Positions 51,801 to 64,000 of a DNA stretch of 64,000 bases are shown in pieces; position 1 is the stretch's first letter, and every line of letters begins with the position of its first letter. A model generated the notes under the pieces. It had not been told where the DNA came from. It saw only the letters and a list, made by a program, of their open reading frames with translations, and searched no databases. The stretch comes from Maylandia zebra (Eukaryota; Chordata; Actinopteri; Cichliformes; Cichlidae): NCBI RefSeq assembly GCF_041146795.1, contig NC_135168.1, positions 38,022,370 to 38,086,369 on the forward strand, in the 5' to 3' direction. A program made the translations under genes and the position numbers.

Positions 51801-54800
51801 CGAGAATGCAACGCTGGTGGGTACGCCTGAAAGCACAAAAAATGCACGCTACGGCATACCTGAGTTTAATTCTTCTGGTTGTTAATGATCCTCTCAGGCG
51901 TTCACGCGTGCTTCGTGTGTAAGAAGTCCGGAGATGGGGTGAAGCGCTGCATAATCCCGCTGTGTGGGAAATTCTACCACACGGACTGTATAATGGCCTA
52001 CTCGGCCACCCAGCCTCACAACAAAGGCTTCCGCTGCCCCCTGCATGTGTGCCTGTCCTGCCACATTACCAATCCCCTCAACATCTGCAGCTCTAAAGGT
52101 GAGCGCCACTGCTGGCTTTGATCCAACCAGCCATCTACTTTCTCCTCATCCAAGTTAGGCCTACCATACACCACAAGATGCTTCTATGTTAGTATGTTTT
52201 AAGATTTTGCTGAAACCAGGGTCGTTTTTTGCAAGACTTGAACCAGGTGACATGTGAGGTTTTTTAACAGGACAGTGAATTAAAAATAGAGCAGTAAAGA
52301 TTTATTTAAAGTGTAGTGTTTTACCTTTAATTAGGAAATTAGGAAGGTTTAACAACTAGAATCAGTCTGGTTAGTAAGTGCAGTCATTTGTTTCCCGGGA
52401 GGAGACAAAAATCTATTTTGTGGTTGCTCAGGAAGAGCATCAGATGTTCAAATTTGCCAAATCACACATGGAGCTACCCGCTGTGGCCAGACCCTTGTGA
52501 ATAGGGGAGCAGCTTAAAGTGGCTTTTAAACAGCCCACGAAAATGTGCTTAAAAGTAGATCTCCAGCTGGCTGATAGTTATTCCTTCATTTTCACCGTGG
52601 TTTATTATTAAAAATTTGCATCCAGTCCAAAGAGGTGTTGATGCATGTAAAGGAAGTCTTGGATTCATAGCAGAAATAGCAGAAACTTTAGCAGTGAGCG
52701 CATCAACAACACCTTGGTTTATTCTTAAAAAGAAGGAATGCACTTATGAGCACTGCCCAACCAAGAAAAAAGGACCATGAGGACTAAAGAGAACGACTGA
52801 AGTGGATGATTGCAGAATTCTTTCCTCGGTTAAAAACCATCTTTTCAGAACATCTAGCCGAGTCAAGAGCACACTCGACGAGACAGGCGCGTCATTGTAA
52901 ACATCTATAAAAAGGTGGCTTCATGAATGGAAATGCACAGTCTTTGTTTGCATGTCACTTGTTACTTTGAATATTGATGGCCTCTTTTGAACTCTGGATT
53001 ATTTAAGGGCTTTGAATTTCATGCCTGGAGATATCAGGATTTGTTTCTGTGATTAAGCTTTTTCTTATGAATGACTCGGTGTCTTTGCATAAGCACAGGC
53101 TGACACTCGAGTATGTGATTCATTGCTCGTGTGTCATGTGAAATTAGGCACTTAGACTGAGATTTTTTTGACACTTACAGCCTCACCTACAGTACCAAGT
53201 GTACATCATAATCCTTGCTTTTTAGCAGTTTAAAGTGGCTTCATAAAATATTGACTGTGCAGGATTTTGGCATGTAATGCAGAGTTTTAATTCAGTGGAC
53301 TGACGTGACTCCTTCAATGTGCTTTGTACTACGATCTCTCTTAATAATCCTGTAAGACTGAGTCTTATGTTCCAAATCCAGGGACAACATTTGGAGTGAA
53401 AGTGTTTTAAAATTGCTCCATAAATGGTATGTGTTGTTTTGTTTGCCTGAATTAAGCCGTGCTTCCTCTCACTTCCTCTCAGGTCGGTTGGCTCGATGCG
53501 TTCGCTGTCCTGTCGCCTATCACGGCAACGACAACTGCATGGCAGCGGGCAGCTTGGTGCTGGCGAACAACAGCTTCCTCTGTCCGAACCACTTCACTCC
53601 TCGCAAAGGCTGCAAGAACCACGAGCACATCAACGTTAGCTGGTGCTTTGTCTGCTCTGAAGGTGAGCGCAGTCTTGTAGCGTGTGCATATGTAAAAATG
53701 AGTTCAGGATTAAAACATGAGCTTTTAACAGACCTCCACTGTTCAAATGTTAAACAAAAAACACACACAAAGAAAGGCAGCTGTTCAGCGCCGGGCTTTA
53801 TTATTAAATTCAACATAATGCGCTCCAAATTATTTTTATGCTCTCTCCCATTTTCCACTTAAATGCTCCCACTTGGCAAATGGATCTATAAATGTATTTC
53901 TGTTTCTTGTCTCTACTCACAAATCTGCCTCTGAAACCCAGCAGCTATAAAAACACACAGTTTGACTGCTGAAGTCACATGTTAATGTTTAATGCTCTTA
54001 TTTCTGACACTGATTTAAATTAGTGCCGCTGATCTCATTTAAATACACCGACTCACCTCATTTAGTCCTGAGTATCTACATTTGTACTGATTAGTGTCAC
54101 TTGTAGTGGCACTATAATAAGTCAGTTACTGAATTAGCTTACCGCTGATGATAAATATTCAGCTTGGTGTTTATTTGCTGGCTTTACCTCACAAATGCTT
54201 ACATTGGATATGGACTGTTCTCCCTTACCAACTTAGAAGAAAATTTGCAGGCCCGTGTGACCTTGTAATCACTGTTCAAAACATAACTACAGACTGTTGC
54301 AGGCCATATTATGGCGTGTTATAAAAAAGCTCCCTAATCACTCATGGGTTGCGTTTCTAGGGGGCAGTCTGCTGTGCTGTGAAGCCTGTCCTGCTGCTTT
54401 CCATCGGGAATGCTTGAATATGGAGATGCCACAGGGTAGCTGGTTCTGCAACGACTGCAAAGCTGGAAAGAAGCCCCGTATTAAGGACATCCTGTGGGTC
54501 AAGTGGGGGCGTTACAGGTAGGTTAACAACACTGGCAATCACACAGAGGCTCTGGCTAACAACTACTGGAGCCATATTTGTATTTCTGAAACCCGCTGTG
54601 TCTCTTCAGGTGGTGGCCTGCTGAAGTTTGCCTGACCAAAGAGGTCCCAAATAACATCTTAAGGATGAAACATGAGGTGGGAGAGTTCCCTGTGCAGTTC
54701 TTTGGCTCCAAAGATTTCGTGTGGACATACCAGGCCAGAGTGTTTCCCTACATGGAGGGCGATACTCACAATATAGAAAAAATGGGCAAGGGTGCAGATG

Positions 54801-57453
54801 CAGTGTACAAAAAGGGTGCGTGCTTAAGGTTGCTGAGTGCATCTTGATTCTTGGTGTAAGGTGCATGTTTAATAGTAAAGATCGTGTGTCTCTTTGTAGC
54901 ACTGAACGAAGCGGCCGAGCGGTTCAAAGAGCTTCAGGCAGAAAAGGAGCTGAAGCAGCTTCAGGAGGACAGAAAGAATGACAAGAAGCCTCCTCCATAC
55001 AGACACATTAGGGTACCGTTTGTACATCTGTGCTCATCTAGCCAATGGCAGAGCAGTTAACTGACGAGTGCTGTTAAAATCTCACCCCTGTCTCTGTTTC
55101 TTAGGTAAACCGGCCGATTGGGAAGGTGCAGATTATCACCGCTGACCTCTCGGAGGTTCCACGATGTAACTGCAAGGCGCTTGACGAGAACCCGTGCGGC
55201 ATCGACTCTGAGTGCATTAACCGTATGCTGATGTACGAGTGTCACCCTCAGGTGTGCGCGGCAGGGGACCGATGCCAAAATCAATCTTTCACAAAGCGCC
55301 AGTACACACCTGTGGAGATTTTCAGGACTCTGTCCTGCGGCTGGGGTTTGCGTGGCTTCTCGGACATCAGGAAGGTGGGTCGGAAGTGAATCAAGCCAGC
55401 ATTGATCGCTTTAGTTGTAACCACATTTTACTTATTCCTCGGTTTCTCCGTCTCTTTTTGTCTCTCCCAGGGAGCTTTTATCAGTGAATACGTGGGCGAG
55501 GTGATAGATGAAGAAGAATGCCGCGCCAGGATCAGGCACGCTCAGGAGAATGACATCTGCAACTTCTACATGCTTACACTGGACAAAGTAAGTATCTGAG
55601 TCAAATACCAACAGATGCAGCCTGAACGCGGCACGCTTGATTAACAGTGCAGATTGGATGACGTGTCCACACTGATTTGCGCTTTTTTCCACTCCAGGAT
55701 CGCATCATTGACGCGGGGCCCAAAGGCAACCAGGCTCGCTTCATGAATCACAGCTGCCAGCCAAACTGTGAGACTCAGAAGTGGACTGTGAATGGGGACA
55801 CCAGAGTGGGGCTGTTTGCTTTACAAGACATCCCAAAAGGTTTGATAGTTTGTTTTTTGTTTGGGGTTATTTAATTTTTTTAACATTTTTAGGAGGGGAG
55901 GGTTGTATTGAACAAGATCATCCAGATTATTTTAATTACACATCCGATCTAATGCAACAACTACTTTAGGTGAGGAGCTGACTTTCAACTACAACCTGGA
56001 GTGTCGTGGCAATGGGAAGACCGCCTGTAAATGTGGAGCACCCAACTGTAGTGGTTTCCTGGGTGTCCGGCCAAAGGTAAAACTTTATATTTATTCACAA
56101 CTTTACCTTCAGTTAAATGATCCTCTGACCGCACTTACAAGAAGAGCTGCCTTGTGACCTTCCTGTTCCTCGTCCTCGTATAGAACCAGCCAGCAGCTGA
56201 GAAAATGAAACCTAAGGAAGGAAAACGGAAGGGTACTATGAAGAAGAAGACCAAGCAAGAGGTGACCAAGGAGAGGGAAGATGAGTGCTTCAGCTGTGGT
56301 GACGGGGGTCAGATAGTTTCCTGTAAGAAGCCGGGCTGCCCAAAGGTCTATCATGCTGACTGCCTCAACCTGGCCAAGAGGCCTGCAGGCAAGTAGACTT
56401 TAAGGAGAGCACACAATATGATAGCCGTGTGTAGCCAATCGTTTTTTACATCAAGCTCTCAGGGGGTTTGAATATCCTCAAGCATGCATGGAACAAACAG
56501 AGGTGACTGGGTGGTTTCTGAGGTGAAGGTTCTCCAAAAAAGGCAAAAATAAAATGTAGTTTTGATGAACGTGAACTTGAAGAGAAATGTTAATTATTAT
56601 ATTTTTGTTAGCTATTTGTGAGTCAAAAATCGTACTATTTGCGCATGTTTATTGTATTCATTCCACATTTGATTTGCCTGCAGGCCGATGGGAGTGTCCA
56701 TGGCACCAGTGTGACGTATGTGGCAAGGAGGCGGCTTCATTCTGTGAGATGTGCCCCAACTCGTACTGTAAGGAGCACAGAGAAGGCATGCTCTTCATCT
56801 CCAAGCTGGACGGCAAGTTGTCCTGCAGCGAGCACGACCCCTGTGGGCCCGACCCGCTAGAGCCAGGGGAGATACGTGAATACATGCCCAACACGACCTC
56901 CATGAGGCCCGGGGCTGTTGATGCGCCCGTCGCCCCTTCTTTCGTCCCAGTCACCAGACGAGTGGCTCCTTCCGCTCCCGTCTCTGCCCCGGCCAGCCAA
57001 GCGACTTCATCGAGGCAAGCGCCTCCTCCTCGTCTCTACATCAACACCAAGACTGCTACCTCAAGCTTCGTCCCCTCCGGCAGGTCCTACCTCATGGGCA
57101 GAACTGACGAGAAAGCTCTCCCCACTCCTGCCTCCTCCAAGGCAGAGAGAGAGGACGGGGAGGTGGAGGATGGGGAGGTGTGCGGGTTGGACGTGGACGG
57201 TGTGGACGACGACGATGAAGAAGACGAAGAAGAGGGCGATGAGGAAGAGAACGATATGGAGGAGATGGAGATAGTAGAGGACGAGGAGGATGAGCCACTG
57301 TATGGAGGAAATCTGCCAGAGGATGATGAGGAGGAGGAGGATGAGGGCGGGGACGAGTATGACACTTGGGGTGATTATGTGGAGGAAGACGACGGAGAGG
57401 TGGAGGGCGAGGACTCGGAGGACTGGGGGAGAGTGGAGGATGATGACAAGTGA
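45817..57453 (+). CDS. nsd1: Histone H3K36 methyltransferase NSD1
   Basis: NSD1 makes H3K36me1/2 in chromatin. The phase-consistent model, 2111 aa, uses 45817-46665, 47010-47151, 47298-47470, 47555-49346, 49442-49557, 50510-50729, 50834-50937, 51042-51101, 51201-51395, 51491-51583, 51693-51816, 51898-52098, 53483-53662, 54361-54517, 54610-54815, 54900-55012, 55105-55374, 55471-55587, 55698-55839, 55970-56076, 56184-56388 and 56684-57453. Domains: PWWP1 near residue 300 (RRPWWPC), the NSD1-specific [18 protein letters not shown] fingers from residue 1248, PWWP2 (YRWWPAE), AWS from about 1590, SET with NHSCQPN and FNYN, post-[11 protein letters not shown], then the C5HCH PHD finger. The last 100 residues are an acidic tail. 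The intron after 56388 has a GC donor. Length is about 0.8 of human. The a or b paralogue is not resolved. An ATG at 45754 lies in the intron and was not used. Confidence 0.95.
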
Positions 57454-58100
57454 CTGTTCATCCTGTCCTTCCTTATATCTCAGCAGCAAAACTCAGTAGA
57501 CATTGAAAGGCCTGAAAGAGTTTCATATTTTGGTACCTACTTGAATGCAACACTGCCTTCACTTTGGTACAACATTGCCTTCTCATCTGCACACCGCTGG
57601 ACTGACAGCAGGGATGAGTACTGGTGCTAAGGCTTCGACGGCTGCTTCACTCAGCCCCTTTCTACTTCTGTTGATATGTATGTGTCTGGTGCTGTTTTGT
57701 TCTCTTGTTGTCTCTCTTAACAATGTTTACATTTTTTGGCCTTTTTTTTTTTTTTTTTTTTTTTTAAGAAAAAAAAAAACCTGTTTGGATTATAAGAAAA
57801 AAGGTGGGAAGCTTCACCTGACCAAACTGTCATCTTAAGGGCATCTTATGTTGTTGTTACTGTCTTAACTTTGTCTTTCCAATCAGAGGAGTCCTCAAAA
57901 CATTGTTCTCACATGTCCGTGTTACAGTTAGGCAGAGGGAGTACCTGCCTGGTGCTTGTGACGAATGCAGAAATGAACCCACTGGAGTCTTCTTGCTATA
58001 AATGATCTTCTCACAACAAAAACTACCCCAGTTTCTTTTATTTGACAACAAGTAGCTCACAGCTCAGGAGCTTTGGCACAGAGAAATAAAAGACAAAAGC
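57454..58100 (+). other. nsd1: nsd1 3'UTR
   Basis: Non-coding sequence follows the stop, with a T24 tract at 57742-57765 and a poly(A) signal AATAAA at 58085-58090. The true end is inferred. Confidence 0.5.
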
Positions 58101-58890
58101 GTCATCTTCTCACAACCTAAACATGAATCACAGATGTTGCCAGTGTTGGTTTTATAACCGCTGCTGATGTTGCACTGACTAAATTAGAATAAAATCCTTG
58201 TACTTACTAGATCTCAGTATCCAAGGATCTGTCCACATGTAACAAGAAGAACCTTTTCTGAAGCATCTTTTATACTCATACACATTGCTGTTACTGGGTT
58301 GGACCACCTTTATGCTTTCAGAGCTGTCTTAAGTCATCATGCTCAAGAAATCAGTGTGTGAGGATTTGAGCTTTGTGACGTGACACCATTAAGCAGCCAT
58401 CAGAAGATGGGTACATGGTGTAATACAAGAATGGACACAATTACTATTTTTTATTGCCAGCCAGATTTAATATGTCTACATGCTTAAATACACTCAGGTG
58501 CTGCCATGTGGCTAGCTAATTAGAGATTTGTAATAATGAGTACCTAAAACGTGGTCAGTAATTATGTACAGACACACAAGTTCATTTCACTAGGAGAAAT
58601 CGTAAATTAAAGCCACATTAGCGACTAAATGTTGCATAAAACTGACACAGTTCTTCAGAGAAACACTTCTGAGTGAATTTTAACAATACAGTTTAAGCTA
58701 TGCTTTTTTAGACTTGAGATATCAGCTCAAAACACATTCAAAGGGTTAGAAACTAACTTGCTTCGACTATTGATATGAAATTTCCCAAGTAAAAGAAAGT
58801 AAAGACCACCTGTTTTCTTGCGGTTGAGGTGCTGTACTCTGACTGTCCTCTAGAAGTCGCTGTTTCCGGCAGCGACTCCACAGAAAGGAC
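58101..58890. other. Spacer between nsd1 and slu7
   Basis: AT-rich, with no recognisable gene or mobile element. Confidence 0.4.
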
Positions 58891-59039
58891 GTGACGTAAC
58901 TTTAGCTGATGTAAAATGGCGACGATCGCATTTTAGTCAAAACAACCGACTAGTTTTAAAAAGGAGTCAAATACAGGGAAAGTTGCTGATTTTACGGAAG
59001 GAATATAAACATCAAGTTTATTTGTGGAGCCTATTCAAG
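58891..59039 (+). promoter_or_regulatory. slu7: slu7 core promoter and non-coding first exon
   Basis: A CRE-like TGACGTAA (58892-58899) lies about 20 bp before a YY1-like AAAATGGCGAC (58913-58923). The exon probably starts nearby and ends at a GTAAGT donor after 59039. The acceptor CGGCAG ends at 59270, leaving eight 5'UTR bases before the coding ATG. ATG at 58916 opens a six-codon upstream ORF, MATIAF, ending at 58936. Confidence 0.55.
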
Positions 59040-59278
59040 GTAAGTGAGTGAATTGGTTTATGAATTTTCACAGAAATTAAGTAAAATGCCTCTTCTACAT
59101 GTACGTCATTCGGCAGTTAAACAGCTAGTTTGGCAAATACTGCAATAAAACCTGTAGTTTTAGCCTTTGTTTTAAGAAGTGAAACACATAATTGCTGAGT
59201 GTAGGTGAGTAGGACGGGTGTTTATACTAAACCCGTGACGGTGTCCCCGGCGGCGTGTTTCTGGCGGCAGGTTCAGTC

Positions 59279-61224
59279 ATGACCGAGCAGACCAACGTTA
59301 ACTCGGAGGGGATCGTGGGCCTGGATGAGCCCAAGAAGATGACCAGAGAGGACTGGAGGAAGAAGAAGGAGCTGGAGGAGCAGAGAAAGCTGGGAAACGC
59401 TCCAGCTGAGGTGGACGAGGAGGGAAAGTAAGTTTGTGCCTGTGCACAAAGTGTGTGCTTTCAGGCAGCTGATGGAAGGAATGGTGTGATATGTAACGTG
59501 AACGCATCTGTCCTACAGGGACATAAACCCCCACATCCCGCAGTACATTTCATCAGTGCCGTGGTACATCGACCCATCAAAAAGGCCCACACTAAAGCAT
59601 CAAAGACCACAGAGTGAGAGTGAGAAGCAGTACTCCGCAATCGGAGAGTGGTACAAGAGAGGCGTGCAGGAGGTGAGAATGAGGCAAGTTTTTCTCTCAT
59701 GTGGACACAGAAGTATATTGCCACAAAATCTAAAAGCTTCACTTTGTGTCTCCACACAGAGTGCAGTTGTAACTAAGTTCCGTAAAGGGGCTTGTGAAAA
59801 CTGTGGTGCCATGACACACAAGAAGAAAGACTGCTTGGAGGTAAAACTGATGAAAATGTTTTACAGTTATCTGCTGGAACAAATTAATATTCAGGGTTTT
59901 CTTATCCTGGATGTCAAAGGAGTATTATTATTATTATTGTTATATTATTTAAGTTAGCATCTTACCTTTCATTTTGTCCCACCAGCGACCCAGAAAAGTT
60001 GGTGCCAAATTCACAGGAACAGGGATTGCTCCAGATGAACACGCTCAGATCCAGCTCACCATGGACTATGATGGAAAGCGTGATCGCTGGAATGGCTACG
60101 ACCCAGAGGAACATCAGCGCATTGTTGAAGAGTACGCCAAAGTAGATCTGGTAAGCAGACCAGCATGACTGAATTCCAGAGGTCAAAACATTGGTAAGCC
60201 AATGTTGTTGTGGTCCACCACCACATGATTGAATTCTTATTTGTTTCTCAGGCCAAAAGGACACTGAAAGCACAGAAACTTCAGGATGAGTTGGCCTCGG
60301 GAAAACTGGACCAGACTGTAAGTGCTCACTCACATTAACATGGTAATAATAAATTTTTCCCAGTTTTGGAGGCAAATATCAGACTGCAGTTTAATAACCT
60401 TACATTCTTTATTTGTAGGAGTGGGAACATGACAGTGAAGATGAGGATGAAGACAAATATGCAGATGACATCGACATGCCCGGTCAGAACTTTGACTCCA
60501 AGAGACGAATCACTGTCAGGAATCTGCGTATCAGAGAAGACACAGCTAAAGTAAGAGCCACGTAGTAAAACATTAGTCATTTGTGCTTTTTCTGATGATA
60601 AACTGTGTACACAGGGATAAAATGAATACAGAACACAGTGTTACTGCCCACATTATTGTGTAAAAGCTGTGAGCCACACCATGTTCCTTTTATATTTTTC
60701 TTACAAGGAGACAGTTGTATCGAGATCTTGTTTAAATTGTGAACATGAAAAAGCTTTGAATGTCCTTCAAGCAGGCTGGAGAACTATTACTGAAGACAAC
60801 TTACAGAAAATACAAGAAGGCTGCCTAAGAGGGTTCAGGCTATGTTAATGAATAAAGGCAGTTATACCAAATTTTGATTCAGAGGGCTGTTGCAGTTACA
60901 CAGACTCTGTTTTTGCGTCATGTTTTGTGTTTGATTTGTGTTTTCACGCTTCCTTCGTGTTTGTTTTCAAGCGAAATATAATAAAATCACATGACTTTTC
61001 AGCAGTTCTGTGTATGAAAGATGGGGTACTGCAGTTTACTAATTTCTCTGAACTCCTCGTGTCTGTTTTTCACAGTACTTGAGAAATCTGGATCCAAATT
61101 CAGCGTACTACGATCCAAAGACGCGAGCAATGAGAGAGAACCCGTACTCCAACACTGGCAAGAACCCTGATGAGTAAGTTATGGGTTTGTTTTTTGTTTT
61201 GTTTTTTTGTTGTTGTTGTTGGGG

Positions 61225-61255
<31 letters not shown>

Positions 61256-63376
61256 ACAGAGGAATAGTAGAAATAGTCTCGGAGTAACTGAGTGGACACT
61301 GAAATCATTTTTGAACTGTTTTGTGTAACAGAGTGGGGTACGCTGGAGACAACTTTGTTCGCTACAGTGGAGCCACAATTTCCATGGCTCAAACACAATG
61401 TAAGTCCTAAAGTTATGGTTCCTTCTTTTCAAACACCTCACAACCTTAACTCTTTAGGTTTTGGAAGTATGACTTTACTTATATTGGAAATGAGTCTAGA
61501 GATTTATTTATTTTTGGCCACTGTGATCAAAACTGTTGAATGTTTGACTGGATTATAATAGGTTACCAAAAGTCATCCAAAAGTGGAAAAATCAGCATTT
61601 ATAGAGTAAAAATCAGCTGCAAAAAGTAAAAAGCAGCCTGCTAACAATAGTGGTTAACATCTATACATCTATTTAGACACAGCTAAATTAAAGAGTCCCT
61701 CTCCTGTCACACTTATGTTATATATGAGACACCAAAAGGCAGGATCTTAGTTACTTAGTAAAGGATAATTATGATGAAATCTGAGCTTTTTCTTATCTGT
61801 TAGGACCACAGAGTGTAATTTGTAGCAATTGTCATTGTCTCGTGACAGTGTTTGCCTGGGAGGCTTATGAGAAAGGCTCCGAGGTGCATCTGCAGGCTGA
61901 CCCCACCAAACTGGAACTGCTGCATCGTTCCTTCAAGGTCAAGAAGGAGGACTTCAAAGAAGAACAGAGAGAGAGCATCCTGGAGAAGGTACACGGCTGA
62001 TATGTATTCATTTAGCAACAGGATGAGGCCAGGAAGAGTGAACTGTACATAAGAGATGGGAGAAACTTTCTTCAACCATCTTATGAGTGCAGATGTTGCA
62101 CAGTTTGTCCACCGGATGGCACTCTGCAGCTTCTCTGTTGGCAGCATGTTTGAGAACACCACAAACAACCAGTCTATCTGAGCAGTCGGGCTTGGATCAG
62201 CTGTGTAAAGGAGAAAATAAATAACTACAAATATTAGGGATATCAGAAAGAAAAAAAAATATTGGCTGATATATCAGACCGAACTTCATATCAGTCACAG
62301 TCTGGGCTTTACTGATGATGTTTCTGCTTTTGTGTGTGACAATCAGTATGGAGGCCAGGAGCATTTGGATGCACCACCACGGGAGTTGCTGTTGGCCCAG
62401 ACGGAGGACTACGTGGAGTATTCGCGTCACGGCGCTGTGCTGAAAGGACTCGAAAAGGCTGTCGCTCGCTCCAAATATGAGGAGGACGTGCTCATCAACA
62501 ACCACACTGTAAGAAGGGCAGACTGTAGCAAATGTGTGGCTAATTTTGTTACATTTTATTTATGTTTTATCCTAAAATCAAGATCATATCTCCTCGTTAG
62601 TGTATTTGGGGTTCCTACTGGAAAGACGGCTTCTGGGGGTACAAGTGTTGCCACTCCATGGTCAAACAGAGTTACTGCACAGGATCAGCTGGAATTGGAA
62701 TTGTAAGTAAATTTACTGAGAGTATTTGAAGCGTTTGTTTGATGGATAGGATATCAGTTTATAAAGTGGTCACAGATTTCTCACTTTCTGACTGTGTTTG
62801 TATATGAACCCCTGCAGAACAACTCAGAGTGCACTCCATTTGAAGAGGCAATAACTGAGCCACAGGAGGAGGAACAGCCCAAGACTCTGCTAGAAGTAAG
62901 GGACACTGTTTTTAAAAAAAAAAAAAATGCTGCAGTTAATGTTAATAAGCTTAAATGTAATGTTCATTATTAAAATATTTGTGATCACCAGATGCATCAA
63001 GATAAGATGAAAGAGAAGAAGAAGAAAAAGAAGAACAAAAAGAACAAGAAGCGCGACTCCGACAGCAGTGATTCGGAGGATGAGGAGAAGAAGAAGGAAA
63101 AGCTGAAGAAGGTAATGTTTTTGTTTTTGTTTGACAGCCGTGTTTGTTTTGATGAGTTTCTCCGTGTCTGACCTCCAACCGCCGTCTCCTTCTCAGGCTC
63201 TAGAAGCAGAGGACAAGCGGGTGAAGCAGGTGGAGATACTAATGCAGCTGGATGAGAGGAAGAGGCCGTACAACAGCTTGTTTGAAGTAAAGGCGCCCAC
63301 TGAGGAGGAGATGGAGGCCTTCCGCATGAAACGCAGCAGGCCAGATGATCCCATGGCTTCCTTCTTGGGACAGTGA
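59279..63376 (+). CDS. slu7: Pre-mRNA splicing factor SLU7
   Basis: SLU7 is a spliceosome factor for the second catalytic step and 3' splice-site choice. Fourteen exons join in phase: 59279-59427, 59519-59672, 59760-59840, 59986-60150, 60252-60317, 60419-60550, 61076-61173, 61332-61399, 61849-61988, 62347-62508, 62601-62702, 62818-62895, 62992-63111 and 63197-63376. They give 564 aa against 586 in human. Key parts are [20 protein letters not shown], the CCHC zinc knuckle [14 protein letters not shown] near residue 112, [54 protein letters not shown] and [37 protein letters not shown] and a lysine-rich tract with SDSSDSED follow, and the end is [12 protein letters not shown]. The human linker between the lysine-rich and acidic parts is shorter here. 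Confidence 0.96.
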
Positions 63377-64000
63377 CCTTTTCAGTCCCGGCAGATTCCC
63401 CTAAACTCTCCCCAAGGACTCTACTAGAGCAGCTGCTCAGTAAAATATAAAATCCCACATTCACTCAAGTTTTGTGTTTTGGAAAGAAGTGCTGGAGAAA
63501 CTGTGTATAGTATTTTGTAAAAGTTAATGTTGACACATTGTTTTGAAGCTGCATGTCCATAAAATGTGGAACAACAACAAAAGGTGTTTCGCTTCAACAG
63601 GAGACATTTAAATACTTTCAAACCTTTCAAATTCAGTCTTTACAGGAAACATGAGAAACGTAACTGCATTTCTTTTTATAATAAAATCCATTTGCCTGAA
63701 TGTATGGTTTTTTGTTGTTCTTGTTTTTTGGGGTTTTTTGCATGGGTGGAGGGTTGTACATGAGGTATGAGCAATGGGTGGAAACATGACTTGGGCGGCT
63801 GATCCTTTTAATTTTGCTGAACCTCAGTAGTTGTTGTTAGCATGGCTGTATATACATATCGTGTTTTCCAGTTATGGACTCCAGAGGAAACTTAAGTATG
63901 TGGGGAGATTTGTAAATTAGTACACAACAACAGAAAGTAATATGGAAAGAACAATTCAAAAGGCATTTCCAACATTTCTGTCAGGTCTGAGACTTCATCG
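63377..64000 (+). other. slu7: slu7 3'UTR and end of window
   Basis: The poly(A) signal AATAAA at 63680-63685 predicts a 3'UTR of about 0.3 kb. From there to the end of the window nothing was recognised. Confidence 0.55.

Noticed and set aside
52440-52760. Possible mobile element in the large nsd1 intron
   Set aside because: A 64-codon minus-strand frame is open, but no transposase or reverse-transcriptase motif and no terminal repeats could be found.
57061-57489. Minus-strand frames of up to 142 codons opposite the nsd1 tail
   Set aside because: Leu, Ser and Pro runs are the antisense of GAG/GAT-rich codons for the acidic tail.

Overview
The window is nuclear DNA of a bony fish. Its genes are split by many short GT-AG introns and encode vertebrate proteins. 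The spaces between genes hold fish-type Tc1, hAT, piggyBac, Harbinger and LINE debris. A percomorph, perhaps a cichlid, is plausible, but the species cannot be fixed from sequence alone.

Seven protein genes can be read, all assembled by eye from exons that agree in reading phase. (1) atp7a, copper P-type ATPase, + strand, 861-12753; its first coding exon lies before the window. (2) sfxn1, mitochondrial serine carrier, - strand, 16269-22588, tail to tail with atp7a. (3) ppp2ca, PP2A catalytic subunit, - strand, 26000-28966. (4) atp5po, OSCP subunit of ATP synthase, + strand, 37614-41384, head to head with ppp2ca. (5) A C5orf24 (UPF0461) homologue, + strand, 42367-43086. (6) nsd1, H3K36 methyltransferase, + strand, 45817-57453. 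(7) slu7, splicing factor, + strand, 59279-63376. They form no operon. The link is synteny: from general knowledge, five of the seven human counterparts lie on chromosome 5q, while ATP7A (X) and ATP5PO (21) do not.

The most structured non-genic stretch is a nested transposon island at about 29145-36735, filling most of the space between the ppp2ca and atp5po promoters. On its left a hAT-like element holds a second hAT, which holds a third, plus a piggyBac-like element. On its right a Tc1-like element is split by a 5'-truncated LINE, which is itself split by a 1 kb hAT-type element. Several insertions keep matching 8-bp target duplications, so their order can be read. Smaller elements lie in introns of atp7a, sfxn1 and atp5po, and in the sfxn1-ppp2ca spacer.

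I found no undescribed biological system. The observations most worth checking are the nested island, an acidic C-terminal tail on nsd1, a GC-AG intron in nsd1, a possible spliced upstream ORF ending on the nsd1 start codon, and mitochondrial-type promoter motifs at atp5po, with one NRF1 palindrome carried by a transposon.
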